Shown here in pieces: positions 1 to 6,929 of a stretch of 64,000 nucleotides of DNA. The position numbers and the translations under genes are program-made. Position 1 is the stretch's first letter. Each line of letters starts with the position of its first letter. A model generated the notes under the pieces. It worked only from the letters and a program-made list of their open reading frames with translations. It had not been told where the DNA came from and did not search any database. The DNA is from an uncultured Clostridia bacterium (GTDB lineage Bacteria > Bacillota > Clostridia > Christensenellales > Pumilibacteraceae). The stretch is from NCBI GenBank assembly GCA_934270565.1, contig CAKQPR010000003.1, positions 139,454 to 203,453 of the forward strand, read 5' to 3'.

Positions 1-2
1 AA

Positions 3-839
3 AGCAGAATTGCCGAGGCAGTCGAACTCGCGAAAAACAGCGACGCCGTTATTTTGTGCCTCGGCGAGTCTCAGTACGAAGCCGGCGAGAGTAATTCCAA
101 AGCACGGATCGAACTCCCCGACGTTCAGTACAAACTATTTGATGCCGTTTCCGCAGTAAACGGGAATGTAGTAGCTGTTCTTTTTACCGGTAGACCGATG
201 GCAATCGAACCGCTTGCCGAAAAAGCCCAAGCTATTATTTGCGCATGGTTCCCCGGAACCGAGGGCGGAAATGCGCTTGCCAGACTTATTTCCGGAAGAG
301 TTTTGCCGTCCGGTAAACTTCCTATGTCGTTTCCTCGGGCGAGCGGACAATGCCCCGTTTATTATAATCATCAGAATACCGGCAGACCGCGTCCGGATAA
401 AAAATGCCCCGAGGGTTGTACTTCGTCTTATGCAGACATTTTAAATCGACCTTTGTACGCTTTCGGATACGGATTGTCGTATACGAAGTTCGAGTATTCG
501 TCGGCTGAAATTTCAAGTACGGAATTCAGACGCGGAGACAGCGTCAGAATCGGAATAAAAGTCAGAAACTCGGGCGAGTACGACGGGACAGAAGTTGTTC
601 AATTGTACATTCGCGACGACGTAGCAAAGGTTGCTCGTCCCGTAAAAGAACTCAAAGGATTCTGCCGCGTGGATCTTAAACGCGGCGAAGAAAAGCAAGT
701 AACGTTTAAAATCGGAGAGGAAGATCTGGCGTACTACGATCAGAATCTTACACGGCGAGTTGACCCCGGAAGTTTTACCGTCTTTGTCGGAGGAGACAGT
801 AATTGCGGCGAAATTGGAAAAATCCGGTTGGTTGACTAA
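3..839 (+). CDS. GH3 glycoside hydrolase (beta-glucosidase/xylosidase type), C-terminal part, 5' end outside window
   Basis: The frame is open from the first bases, so the start lies upstream; a TTG at 54 is not a credible start because family-typical sequence (ELAKNSDAVILCLGES) precedes and spans it. Visible parts are the end of the GH3 C-terminal alpha/beta domain (LCLGES, PGTEGGNALA, SGRVLPSGKLPMSFPR), the family signature FGYGLSYTKFEYS, and a fibronectin III-like domain over roughly the last 110 residues. GH3 enzymes remove terminal beta-linked glucose, xylose or similar residues from oligosaccharides. The catalytic nucleophile lies in the missing N-terminal domain, so substrate cannot be judged. 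No signal peptide can be assessed. The gene ends 11 nt before the GH78 gene and is probably co-transcribed with it, suggesting joint attack on a plant glycan or glycoside. Confidence 0.93.
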   Translation, partial: SRIAEAVELAKNSDAVILCLGESQYEAGESNSKARIELPDVQYKLFDAVSAVNGNVVAVLFTGRPMAIEPLAEKAQAIICAWFPGTEGGNALARLISGRVLPSGKLPMSFPRASGQCPVYYNHQNTGRPRPDKKCPEGCTSSYADILNRPLYAFGYGLSYTKFEYSSAEISSTEFRRGDSVRIGIKVRNSGEYDGTEVVQLYIRDDVAKVARPVKELKGFCRVDLKRGEEKQVTFKIGEEDLAYYDQNLTRRVDPGSFTVFVGGDSNCGEIGKIRLVD

Positions 840-850
840 CGGAGGCTGTT

Positions 851-2950
851 ATGAACAATACATTTTACAATGCCGTATGGATAAGCGACGGCGTTAAGTT
901 CGACGAAGAGAGCAACGGCGCCGACGAGCGCGCGTTGTATTTCCGCAAGCGTTTTGCGTTAAAGACCGTTGACGAAACCGCAAAACTTTACGTTTGCGGC
1001 TTGGGGCTTTACGAAGCAAGTATAAACGGGGTGCGGGTCGGCGACAAGGTGCTCGACCCCGCGTTTACCGATTATTCGAAACGCGTTCTGTATTCGGTTT
1101 ATTCCGTCGGCGAGCTTCTGAAGCGCGGGGAGAACGAAATAGAAGTTACGGTCGGAAACGGCTGGTACAATCAGACCACGCACGACGTGTGGAAATTCTG
1201 GAAAAAGCCTTGGCGCGACAGAGCGAAACTTCTTGCGGCGATCGCAACCGAAACCGCTCCGCTCGTAGTTACGGACGAGAGTTGGGAATGCGGCTACGGC
1301 GCGATCCGTTCGCGGCTTCGCGGCGGCGAAACGCACGATTTTACCGCAAAAACCGAATATTTTCCCGCAAGACGCGCGGCTAAACCCGAAGGCGTGCTCG
1401 AAGAAGAGACAATGCCTCCGATCCGCGAATGCGAAGTTCTGTTGCCCGTGCGCTCCGACAAGGTAGCAGGCAGGGTGCGTTACGATTTCGGCAAGAATAT
1501 TTCGGGCTATTGTTCGTTTTTCGTCAAGGGCGATCGCGGCGATACGGTTACGATCGAGTATGCCGATCGGCTCGATAAGAACGGAAACGCGGACAATTCG
1601 GAAACGGGGCAATACGTAAAGGACGCGACCGAACCGTATCAGACCGACAAGTGCGTGCTTAGCGGCGAAAAGGATTTTTTCAAGCCGAAATTCACTTATC
1701 ACGGGTTTCGGTATGCGTTCGTCGATCTGTCGGAAAATGCGGAAATTTCCGAAGTCAAGGCGCATTTCGTTCATACCGATCTGAAACAAACGGGCGTATT
1801 CGACTGCGACAACGCCGTTCTCAACGGCTTGTACGCGATGAGCGTAAATTCGATTCTGGGGAACTATCACGGTTTTCCGTCCGATTGCCCGCACCGCGAA
1901 AAGAACGGTTGGACGGGAGACGGGTATTTGTCGCTCGAAACCGACGTTTATCTTTTCGAAATGAAAGAGGCGTATGAAAAGTGGCTTGCCGATATGGCGG
2001 ACACGCAGACCGAAGAGGGCGCGCTCAGCTGCATTGCGCCCGCGGGAGAATGGTACGGGTGCTGGCCGTCGTGGGAAATCGCGTTCTATGGCGTGGCTTA
2101 CGCGCTTTACTACTATTACGGCGACGCGGACGGCGCGAAACGCTTTTATCCGAATATGAAGAAGCATTTTCGCTTTATAATCGGCAAGTATCTCGAAAAC
2201 GGCTTGATCCCTTACGGACAGGGGGATTTGAATTATCCCGACGTGCCGTTCGAGGTCTGCCCGCAGGAGCTTACGAGCAGCCTCAATTTTATGAAGATCG
2301 CCGAGCTTTTGTCCGAGCTTGCCGCCGCCTTCGGCGAGGACGGAACGGAGTACGCCGCCGCGGCTTCGTCGCTGAAATGCAATATCCGCGAAAAATACTC
2401 GGACGAAACTTCGCTTACGGGTATGGCGGGGCTTACTTATTTCGGCGTTTGCGACAAAACGGACGAAATCGTCGCGTACCTCGAAAAGCACGATTACGCG
2501 ATGCATTGCGGAATGTTGGGCGCGAAATACCTGCTCGGTGCGCTCGGCAAAAGCGAGAAAACCGACGAGCTGCTGCGGCTTCTGACAAAAACCGATTATC
2601 CGTCGTTCGGGTTTTGGTACGCTTCGGGTATGACGACGCTTTCCGAAAATTTCGAAATGTCCGCCTCGCTCAATCATCACATGTATTCGTATATCGTCGA
2701 AAACGCGATACGGTATTTTGTCGGAGTTATACTCGGTAAAGACAGAAAATCGGCAATCGTCGAGCCGTCGCTCCCCGCGGGACTTAACCGCGCCGAGTAT
2801 ACCTTCGCCACAGAAGGCGGGCTTTTCCGTGCCGTAGCGAGCCGCGCGGAGAACGGAAATAAAACGCTCCGCCTTACCGTTCCGAGCGGTTTTTCGGCAG
2901 AGGCTTTCGGCAAAATGTACGAAAAAGGCGAATACGTTATCGGATTCTGA
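851..2950 (+). CDS. GH78 alpha-L-rhamnosidase
   Basis: Removes terminal alpha-L-rhamnose from plant polysaccharides or glycosides. The N-terminal ~170 residues match the rhamnosidase N-terminal beta-sandwich (YVCGLGLYEASINGVRVGD, then DYSKRVLYSVY). A concanavalin-like domain follows (VRYDFGKNISGY, around 205-220). The (alpha/alpha)6 barrel carries the family acidic motif DCPHREKNGWTGD near residues 343-357, followed by an aromatic-rich PSWEIAFYGVAYALYYYYGD stretch cut short here. A short C-terminal beta domain ends the protein. At 699 residues it is shorter than many GH78 enzymes. No signal peptide is seen, so it is probably cytoplasmic and acts on imported oligosaccharides. The start ATG follows GGAGG (841-845). 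It forms a unit with the upstream GH3 gene. Confidence 0.93.
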   Translation: MNNTFYNAVWISDGVKFDEESNGADERALYFRKRFALKTVDETAKLYVCGLGLYEASINGVRVGDKVLDPAFTDYSKRVLYSVYSVGELLKRGENEIEVTVGNGWYNQTTHDVWKFWKKPWRDRAKLLAAIATETAPLVVTDESWECGYGAIRSRLRGGETHDFTAKTEYFPARRAAKPEGVLEEETMPPIRECEVLLPVRSDKVAGRVRYDFGKNISGYCSFFVKGDRGDTVTIEYADRLDKNGNADNSETGQYVKDATEPYQTDKCVLSGEKDFFKPKFTYHGFRYAFVDLSENAEISEVKAHFVHTDLKQTGVFDCDNAVLNGLYAMSVNSILGNYHGFPSDCPHREKNGWTGDGYLSLETDVYLFEMKEAYEKWLADMADTQTEEGALSCIAPAGEWYGCWPSWEIAFYGVAYALYYYYGDADGAKRFYPNMKKHFRFIIGKYLENGLIPYGQGDLNYPDVPFEVCPQELTSSLNFMKIAELLSELAAAFGEDGTEYAAAASSLKCNIREKYSDETSLTGMAGLTYFGVCDKTDEIVAYLEKHDYAMHCGMLGAKYLLGALGKSEKTDELLRLLTKTDYPSFGFWYASGMTTLSENFEMSASLNHHMYSYIVENAIRYFVGVILGKDRKSAIVEPSLPAGLNRAEYTFATEGGLFRAVASRAENGNKTLRLTVPSGFSAEAFGKMYEKGEYVIGF

Positions 2951-3035
2951 CGTCAGACCCGCTACGTCGGAATACTTAGACAACGAACGTTCGGAAACGA
3001 GAAAGCTTTTATAAATGTGTGAATATAAATTATCG

Positions 3036-3072
3036 CCCCTCGTAAGAGAACTATTGCGAGGGGTTATATTTC
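3036..3072 (+). terminator. probable terminator of the GH3-GH78 unit
   Basis: A CCCCTCG/CGAGGGG 7-bp stem with a 14-nt loop lies 85 nt past the GH78 stop and is followed by a T-rich run (TTATATTTCT). The U tract is imperfect, so termination may be weak. Confidence 0.5.
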
Positions 3073-3090
3073 TGTCTCTATAAAAAATCA

Positions 3091-3126
3091 AACCCGACCG
3101 AAGCCTTTTACAGGCTCAGTCGGGTT
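3091..3126 (-). terminator. terminator of the fic gene
   Basis: An AACCCGAC...GTCGGGTT hairpin with an inner AAGCC/GGCT step. Read on the minus strand it is followed by TTTGATTTTTT. It lies 72 nt beyond the Fic stop codon. Confidence 0.7.
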
Positions 3127-3197
3127 CGGCTCGGCGGGTAAGCCGCGATAACGCGATTCGATACTACAGCACCGAAAAATAAAATCGAAAAGTCGTA

Positions 3198-4325
3198 TTA
3201 AGTGCCGGATTTCAAAATATCGATATATCCCGAATACTCGAAAATTCGGTCGCGCGCCTTTGTAGTCGTTTCGTTTAATATGCCTGCTTCAACCATCTTT
3301 TTGACTGCGCCGGACACGCCGTTATACGACAACCCGAGCGCGGTTGCGGCTCCGCCGATAGAAATAATCGGGTGTTCCTTGATATAATCGAAAACCTTTG
3401 AAACCGTTTCGGTTTTCCTGACAAGTTTTTCTTCGTCCGACCTGACAAGCGAATTTATGCTTTCTATTGTCTTTATACCGTCGTCGCAAGTTTCTATAAT
3501 TCCGTGCAAAAAGAATTTTATCCACTGTTCGTAATTGCCTTTGGTGCGGACTTCGCTCAATCGGTCGTAGTATTCGATACGATTTGTTTTCAGATACAAC
3601 GACAAATATAATACGGGGCGACGAAGAATTCCGTCGGCAAGCAACATCAAAGTGATAAGCATTCTTCCGACGCGACCGTTGCCGTCCAAAAACGGGTGAA
3701 CGGTTTCAAATTGATAATGCACGAGCGCCGTTTTCAGCAAAATATCCATATCGTAGTCGTTTATAAACTTTTCGAGATCGCTCATTGCGGTTTGCATATC
3801 TTCCACTGTCGGCGGAACGTATCTTGCAGTTTGTAAATTACTGTTTGACGAGCCTATCCAGTTTTGACTGCGACGGAATTCTCCGGGATTTTTTTCTTGC
3901 CCGCGAACGCCTTGCATTAAAACCCTATGAACGTCGCACAAAAGGCGGTTGCATACGGGCAATTCTTTCATTTTCCCGATAGCATAGTTGAGCGCATTTA
4001 CATAATTAACTACGTCGTTTACTTCGAGATTTACCGCAACGTCAACATTAGGATTAAGTACGTCTTCCAATGTCGCCTGCGTTCCCTCTATCTGACTGCT
4101 TAGAAGCGCCTCTTTACGGACGTATGCGCTCAAAAAAAGATTCATGTCGGGAATAAGCTCCGACGTCATATCCAATTTGCCGAGAAAGTTATGCGCCTTA
4201 GAAAGCAACGCGACCATTTCCGCGTCTATTTCGATTTCAGGAAACGGCGGCAACGGATTAGGTCTATACGCCTTGTAACCGGCAATACCGCCAAGCGCGG
4301 TAATATATTGTCCTGCTCTGTTCAT
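3198..4325 (-). CDS. Fic family protein (probable AMP transferase) with C-terminal winged helix
   Basis: Fic proteins transfer AMP or another nucleotide to protein hydroxyl groups. The motif HPFLDGNGRVGR at residues 210-221 has the catalytic His210 and the phosphate-binding residues. An N-terminal SSQIEG helix (76-81, Glu80) matches the inhibitory motif of self-inhibited Fic proteins with the inhibitory helix N-terminal to the Fic domain. The last ~90 residues (EHPIISIGGAATALGLSYNG) look like a winged helix-turn-helix. At 375 residues the length is normal for this class. The RBS AGGGG sits 7 nt before the ATG, and a strong promoter lies upstream. No antitoxin-like partner is adjacent, which fits a self-inhibited enzyme. 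The target is unknown. Confidence 0.92.
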   Translation of the reverse strand: MNRAGQYITALGGIAGYKAYRPNPLPPFPEIEIDAEMVALLSKAHNFLGKLDMTSELIPDMNLFLSAYVRKEALLSSQIEGTQATLEDVLNPNVDVAVNLEVNDVVNYVNALNYAIGKMKELPVCNRLLCDVHRVLMQGVRGQEKNPGEFRRSQNWIGSSNSNLQTARYVPPTVEDMQTAMSDLEKFINDYDMDILLKTALVHYQFETVHPFLDGNGRVGRMLITLMLLADGILRRPVLYLSLYLKTNRIEYYDRLSEVRTKGNYEQWIKFFLHGIIETCDDGIKTIESINSLVRSDEEKLVRKTETVSKVFDYIKEHPIISIGGAATALGLSYNGVSGAVKKMVEAGILNETTTKARDRIFEYSGYIDILKSGT

Positions 4326-4354
4326 AAAGCACCCCTTGAAGTTATTCTGCTATT

Positions 4355-4383
4355 ATTATAGCCGTTATTTCGCAAAAAGTCAA
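4355..4383 (-). promoter_or_regulatory. sigma-A-type promoter of fic
   Basis: On the minus strand TTGACT (4383-4378), a 17-nt spacer and TATAAT (4360-4355), 30 nt upstream of the Fic start codon. Confidence 0.8.
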
Positions 4384-4514
4384 TATTAAGAAATAGTGAA
4401 TTGTAAATATTTTTCGTTATTTCATATATCCGTTTGTTTTTTTCGATAAATTCCTTAAAAACGCCGAAAAACTCCAAAACTCGACAAAAATAACAAACAA
4501 TCGAAGAAATGTGA

Positions 4515-4552
4515 ACACCCCCGCAGGGAAAACCTTGCGGGGGTGTTTTTTT
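4515..4552 (+). terminator. strong intrinsic terminator without an obvious upstream gene
   Basis: A 14-bp hairpin ACACCCCCGCAGGG / CCTTGCGGGGGTGT (one G-T pair) is followed by T7 on the plus strand. Both flanking genes (fic, araC-like) are on the minus strand. It may work bidirectionally for the AraC gene, or stop plus-strand read-through. The rest of 4384-4635 is AT-rich with no gene seen. Confidence 0.75.
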
Positions 4553-4635
4553 GCGCGGAAAATTCTATCGTTTGCGATACGTTGCGTCGGAGTTAAAATC
4601 GTCGGGCGGAAAAGGCGGGCTGGGATACAGGCGTT

Positions 4636-5517
4636 TCAGCCGCGGGCGTTTTTCTTTTCCTTGACTTGTCCGATATAGTCGCGGGGCGTCATACCGTAAG
4701 TTTTCTTGAAAACCTTCGAGAAGTAGTACGGGTCGGAGAAGCCGACTTCGTAAGAAATGCGGCTTACGAGATCCTCGCCCTCGTCGATCAGCAAAACGGC
4801 TTTCGTGAGGCGTTTGCGCGTCAGAAGAGAGGTGAAATTTATACCGATCTGCTTTTTGATAAGCCGCGAGAGGTACGCGGAATTGAGCCCGACCGCGGAA
4901 GCGAGAAAATCGAGTCCGAACGACGGATCGGCGAAATTGTTATCGATAAACCGCATGCTTTTATCGACGATTTCCTTATCGCGGTTTTTGGCGTCCGCGT
5001 CCTCGCTCTGCGTGGTTTTCATCAGCTCGGCAACGATCGTGTAGAACTTCGAAATGGAAATAAAGTCCGAATTTTTCGGATAATTCATGCAATCCGAAAC
5101 GTTCGCAAGGAAATACTTGCCGAGTTCGGGTGGAGCGTCGATCACGGGGTTTTGCGGCGAAACGCCCAGCCGCGCGAGGATTTCCTGCACCTTCGACCCG
5201 TAAAAATCCATCCACGAATACCGCCACGGATGAGCTTTCTCGGGGTAGTACTTCACCGGCGTGTCGGGGAAGATAAAGAAGATCTGGTTCGCGCAAACGG
5301 CGTGCGCCTTGCCGAGCATTTCGATCGTGCCCGCGCCCGACAGCACGAAATGTATCGAGTAACTCCCGAAATCGTTCAGCTCGCGCGGTTCTTTCAGCGA
5401 ACTCACGCGTTCGTACCCGCTCGAAAAGACTTTTACGTCCGAAAAGCTCGACTGCTCGATATGGTTAATGTCAAAAGCGGACTTCTTGTTCGCCCGCTTG
5501 TATTCGATTTTCGGCAT
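4636..5517 (-). CDS. AraC family transcriptional regulator
   Basis: A 293-residue regulator. The N-terminal ~170 residues form an AraC-type cupin sensor domain (FVLSGAGTIEMLGK, IFFIFPDTPVKYYPE). The C-terminal ~100 residues are two helix-turn-helix units: DFLASAVGLNSAYLSRLIKKQ, then RISYEVGFSDPYYFSKVFKK and a terminal YGMTPRDYI. The start is set by GGGAGG 7 nt before the ATG. It is transcribed divergently from the surface-protein gene at 5706, with both promoters within 130 bp, so it probably senses a sugar and controls that gene and perhaps the glycan operon at 9808-23006. The ligand is unknown. Confidence 0.93.
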   Translation of the reverse strand: MPKIEYKRANKKSAFDINHIEQSSFSDVKVFSSGYERVSSLKEPRELNDFGSYSIHFVLSGAGTIEMLGKAHAVCANQIFFIFPDTPVKYYPEKAHPWRYSWMDFYGSKVQEILARLGVSPQNPVIDAPPELGKYFLANVSDCMNYPKNSDFISISKFYTIVAELMKTTQSEDADAKNRDKEIVDKSMRFIDNNFADPSFGLDFLASAVGLNSAYLSRLIKKQIGINFTSLLTRKRLTKAVLLIDEGEDLVSRISYEVGFSDPYYFSKVFKKTYGMTPRDYIGQVKEKKNARG

Positions 5518-5543
5518 CTTTTTTCCTCCCTTTCGATGCTTCG

Positions 5544-5572
5544 ATTATACCACAGTACGCCTCCCGTGTCAA
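5544..5572 (-). promoter_or_regulatory. consensus promoter of the AraC regulator gene
   Basis: On the minus strand TTGACA (5572-5567), a 17-nt spacer and TATAAT (5549-5544), a perfect sigma-A consensus 27 nt before the start codon. Confidence 0.85.
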
Positions 5573-5639
5573 GCAAAACGCCAAAGTGGAAACTTTTGGA
5601 ATATGTCAAAAATTTACAGGTTTTTGTCAAAATAATCTA

Positions 5640-5669
5640 TTGCTAAATCTTGCCGTCGGGTGTTATAAT
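5640..5669 (+). promoter_or_regulatory. promoter of the surface-protein gene at 5706
   Basis: TTGCTA (5640-5645), an 18-nt spacer and TATAAT (5664-5669), 36 nt before the ATG. The weak -35 box fits a gene needing an activator such as the divergent AraC protein. Confidence 0.65.
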
Positions 5670-5705
5670 CGGTATAGTAAAACTCTAAAAAGGAGAAGAG
5701 GAAAG

Positions 5706-6860
5706 ATGAGAAAAAAAGTCATATCGCTACTGATCGCGTTCGCGCTTTTTGTCGGCTCGGCGTCGGCAGTCGCGACCGCGCTTGCCGCAACCGAAGAGGC
5801 GGGAAACTCAACCCCCGCGGCGGCGAGCTTCTTCGAAGCGACCGGCGGAACTCTCGCCGTGAGCGAGGATACCGCCGGCTTAAAGCTCGACCTTAGCGGT
5901 ACGGGCTCGACCGCAACCATTAAATATAAGGACGCGTTTCCGGTCTCGGGGCTTAGCGAAATCATAAAAATGCGCGTGCTTCCGCTCACCGTCGGCGAAC
6001 TCGACTTCAACGCCGTTCAGTTCACCGTCCGCGACAGCGTAAATCCCGCTCAGGTCGTGTCGGTAATGATAGGAAAAAGCAACGTCTGGTACGGCTCGAA
6101 ATCGACGGGCGGCGTTGTCGCTTTCACCGACAAACTTTCTTACAGCGGAACCGACGGATATGTGGGCGTAACGGGAACAAACCAGAACGCGGTCGGGCTC
6201 GATCACTGGCAAGGTTGGGGTTATTCGGGCAAAGGGAATTTCCATCTTGCTAACGGCTATATGGCAAACGTGGATGCATGGGGAACGTATTACCCGTTAC
6301 TTGCCGCGCCTGACAACGACACGAAATTTATGACGATCCGCTATGACGGCGACGGTTGCATTCGTCTTAACAACGGAAAACAGGATCGCAACCTTGCGTT
6401 TATCAACGGTCAGTCTTATACGAACACACCCGAAGGGCAGAGCGAGCCGAGGACTACCGATTTTTACACCGCTTCGACCGCAAATCTCGACGAAACCGAC
6501 CCCGCGCAAGCCGAACTCAAAGCGCGTTACACGACGGAGTATTACGAGAATCTTTTCTCGTCCGGTAAAGTCACGTTCGAAATGAAATTTATCGAAATTC
6601 AGAACGACCGCGTGTCTATTCTGATGAGCTCGCTTTGCGGAACGAAACTTACCGACAGTTGGGCACAAGGACAAAACGATCCGGTGTTTATCGAAAACGC
6701 AACGGAAACGACGGAAGGCATCGGTTCCGTCCATAAAATCGGCGGCAGCGTCGTGCTTCCGCAGACTATTACCAAAGCTCAGCTTGCGAGCGGAATAACG
6801 TTTCAGGTCTTACCTGTAGAGAACACAACTTCCGGCAGTTGGTCTAACGGTCTTTCCTAG
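5706..6860 (+). CDS. N-terminal part of a large secreted surface protein, cut by an in-frame TAG
   Basis: The start ATG follows AAGGAGAAGAGG. A signal peptide is clear: basic MRKKK, then a hydrophobic run to about residue 27 ending in ATALAA. The following ~300 residues form a beta-rich module I do not recognise by family name (FNAVQFTVRDSVNPAQVVSVMI ... YENLFSSGKVTFEMKF), which recurs in other proteins of this window. The frame stops at TAG 6858-6860 (codon 385) but stays open on the far side to 8960 with clearly continuous sequence: a second copy of the same module begins just around the stop. So this is the front part of one roughly 1084-codon gene. Possible explanations are a nonsense mutation, a sequence error or stop read-through. 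Expression is probably controlled by the divergent AraC regulator. Confidence 0.8.
   Translation: MRKKVISLLIAFALFVGSASAVATALAATEEAGNSTPAAASFFEATGGTLAVSEDTAGLKLDLSGTGSTATIKYKDAFPVSGLSEIIKMRVLPLTVGELDFNAVQFTVRDSVNPAQVVSVMIGKSNVWYGSKSTGGVVAFTDKLSYSGTDGYVGVTGTNQNAVGLDHWQGWGYSGKGNFHLANGYMANVDAWGTYYPLLAAPDNDTKFMTIRYDGDGCIRLNNGKQDRNLAFINGQSYTNTPEGQSEPRTTDFYTASTANLDETDPAQAELKARYTTEYYENLFSSGKVTFEMKFIEIQNDRVSILMSSLCGTKLTDSWAQGQNDPVFIENATETTEGIGSVHKIGGSVVLPQTITKAQLASGITFQVLPVENTTSGSWSNGLS
6858..6860 (+). other. in-frame amber codon inside the surface-protein gene
   Basis: Frame 5706-8960 contains this single stop. Codons right after it read RSAQAVQVIFRDSENPEQL, matching NAVQFTVRDSVNPAQVV of the first module, so the coding sequence continues without a frameshift. 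Other genes here end normally with TAG (for example 16656-16658 and 54294-54296), so general TAG reassignment is unlikely. Confidence 0.85.
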
Positions 6861-6929
6861 CGTTCCGCGCAAGCCGTTCAGGTAATCTTCCGCGACAGCG
6901 AGAACCCCGAACAGCTTATAAACGTTATC

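Noticed and set aside
959..3091. 710-residue antisense frame opposite the GH78 gene
   Set aside because: It runs exactly opposite a well-recognised gene, has no RBS and is Arg-rich and low-complexity, as expected from the codon bias of the true strand.
6858..6860. Genome-wide reassignment of TAG as an explanation for the in-frame stop
   Set aside because: Several intact genes here (permease ending 16658, radical SAM ending 29371, rlmH ending 54296, mcrB ending 59800) end normally with TAG.
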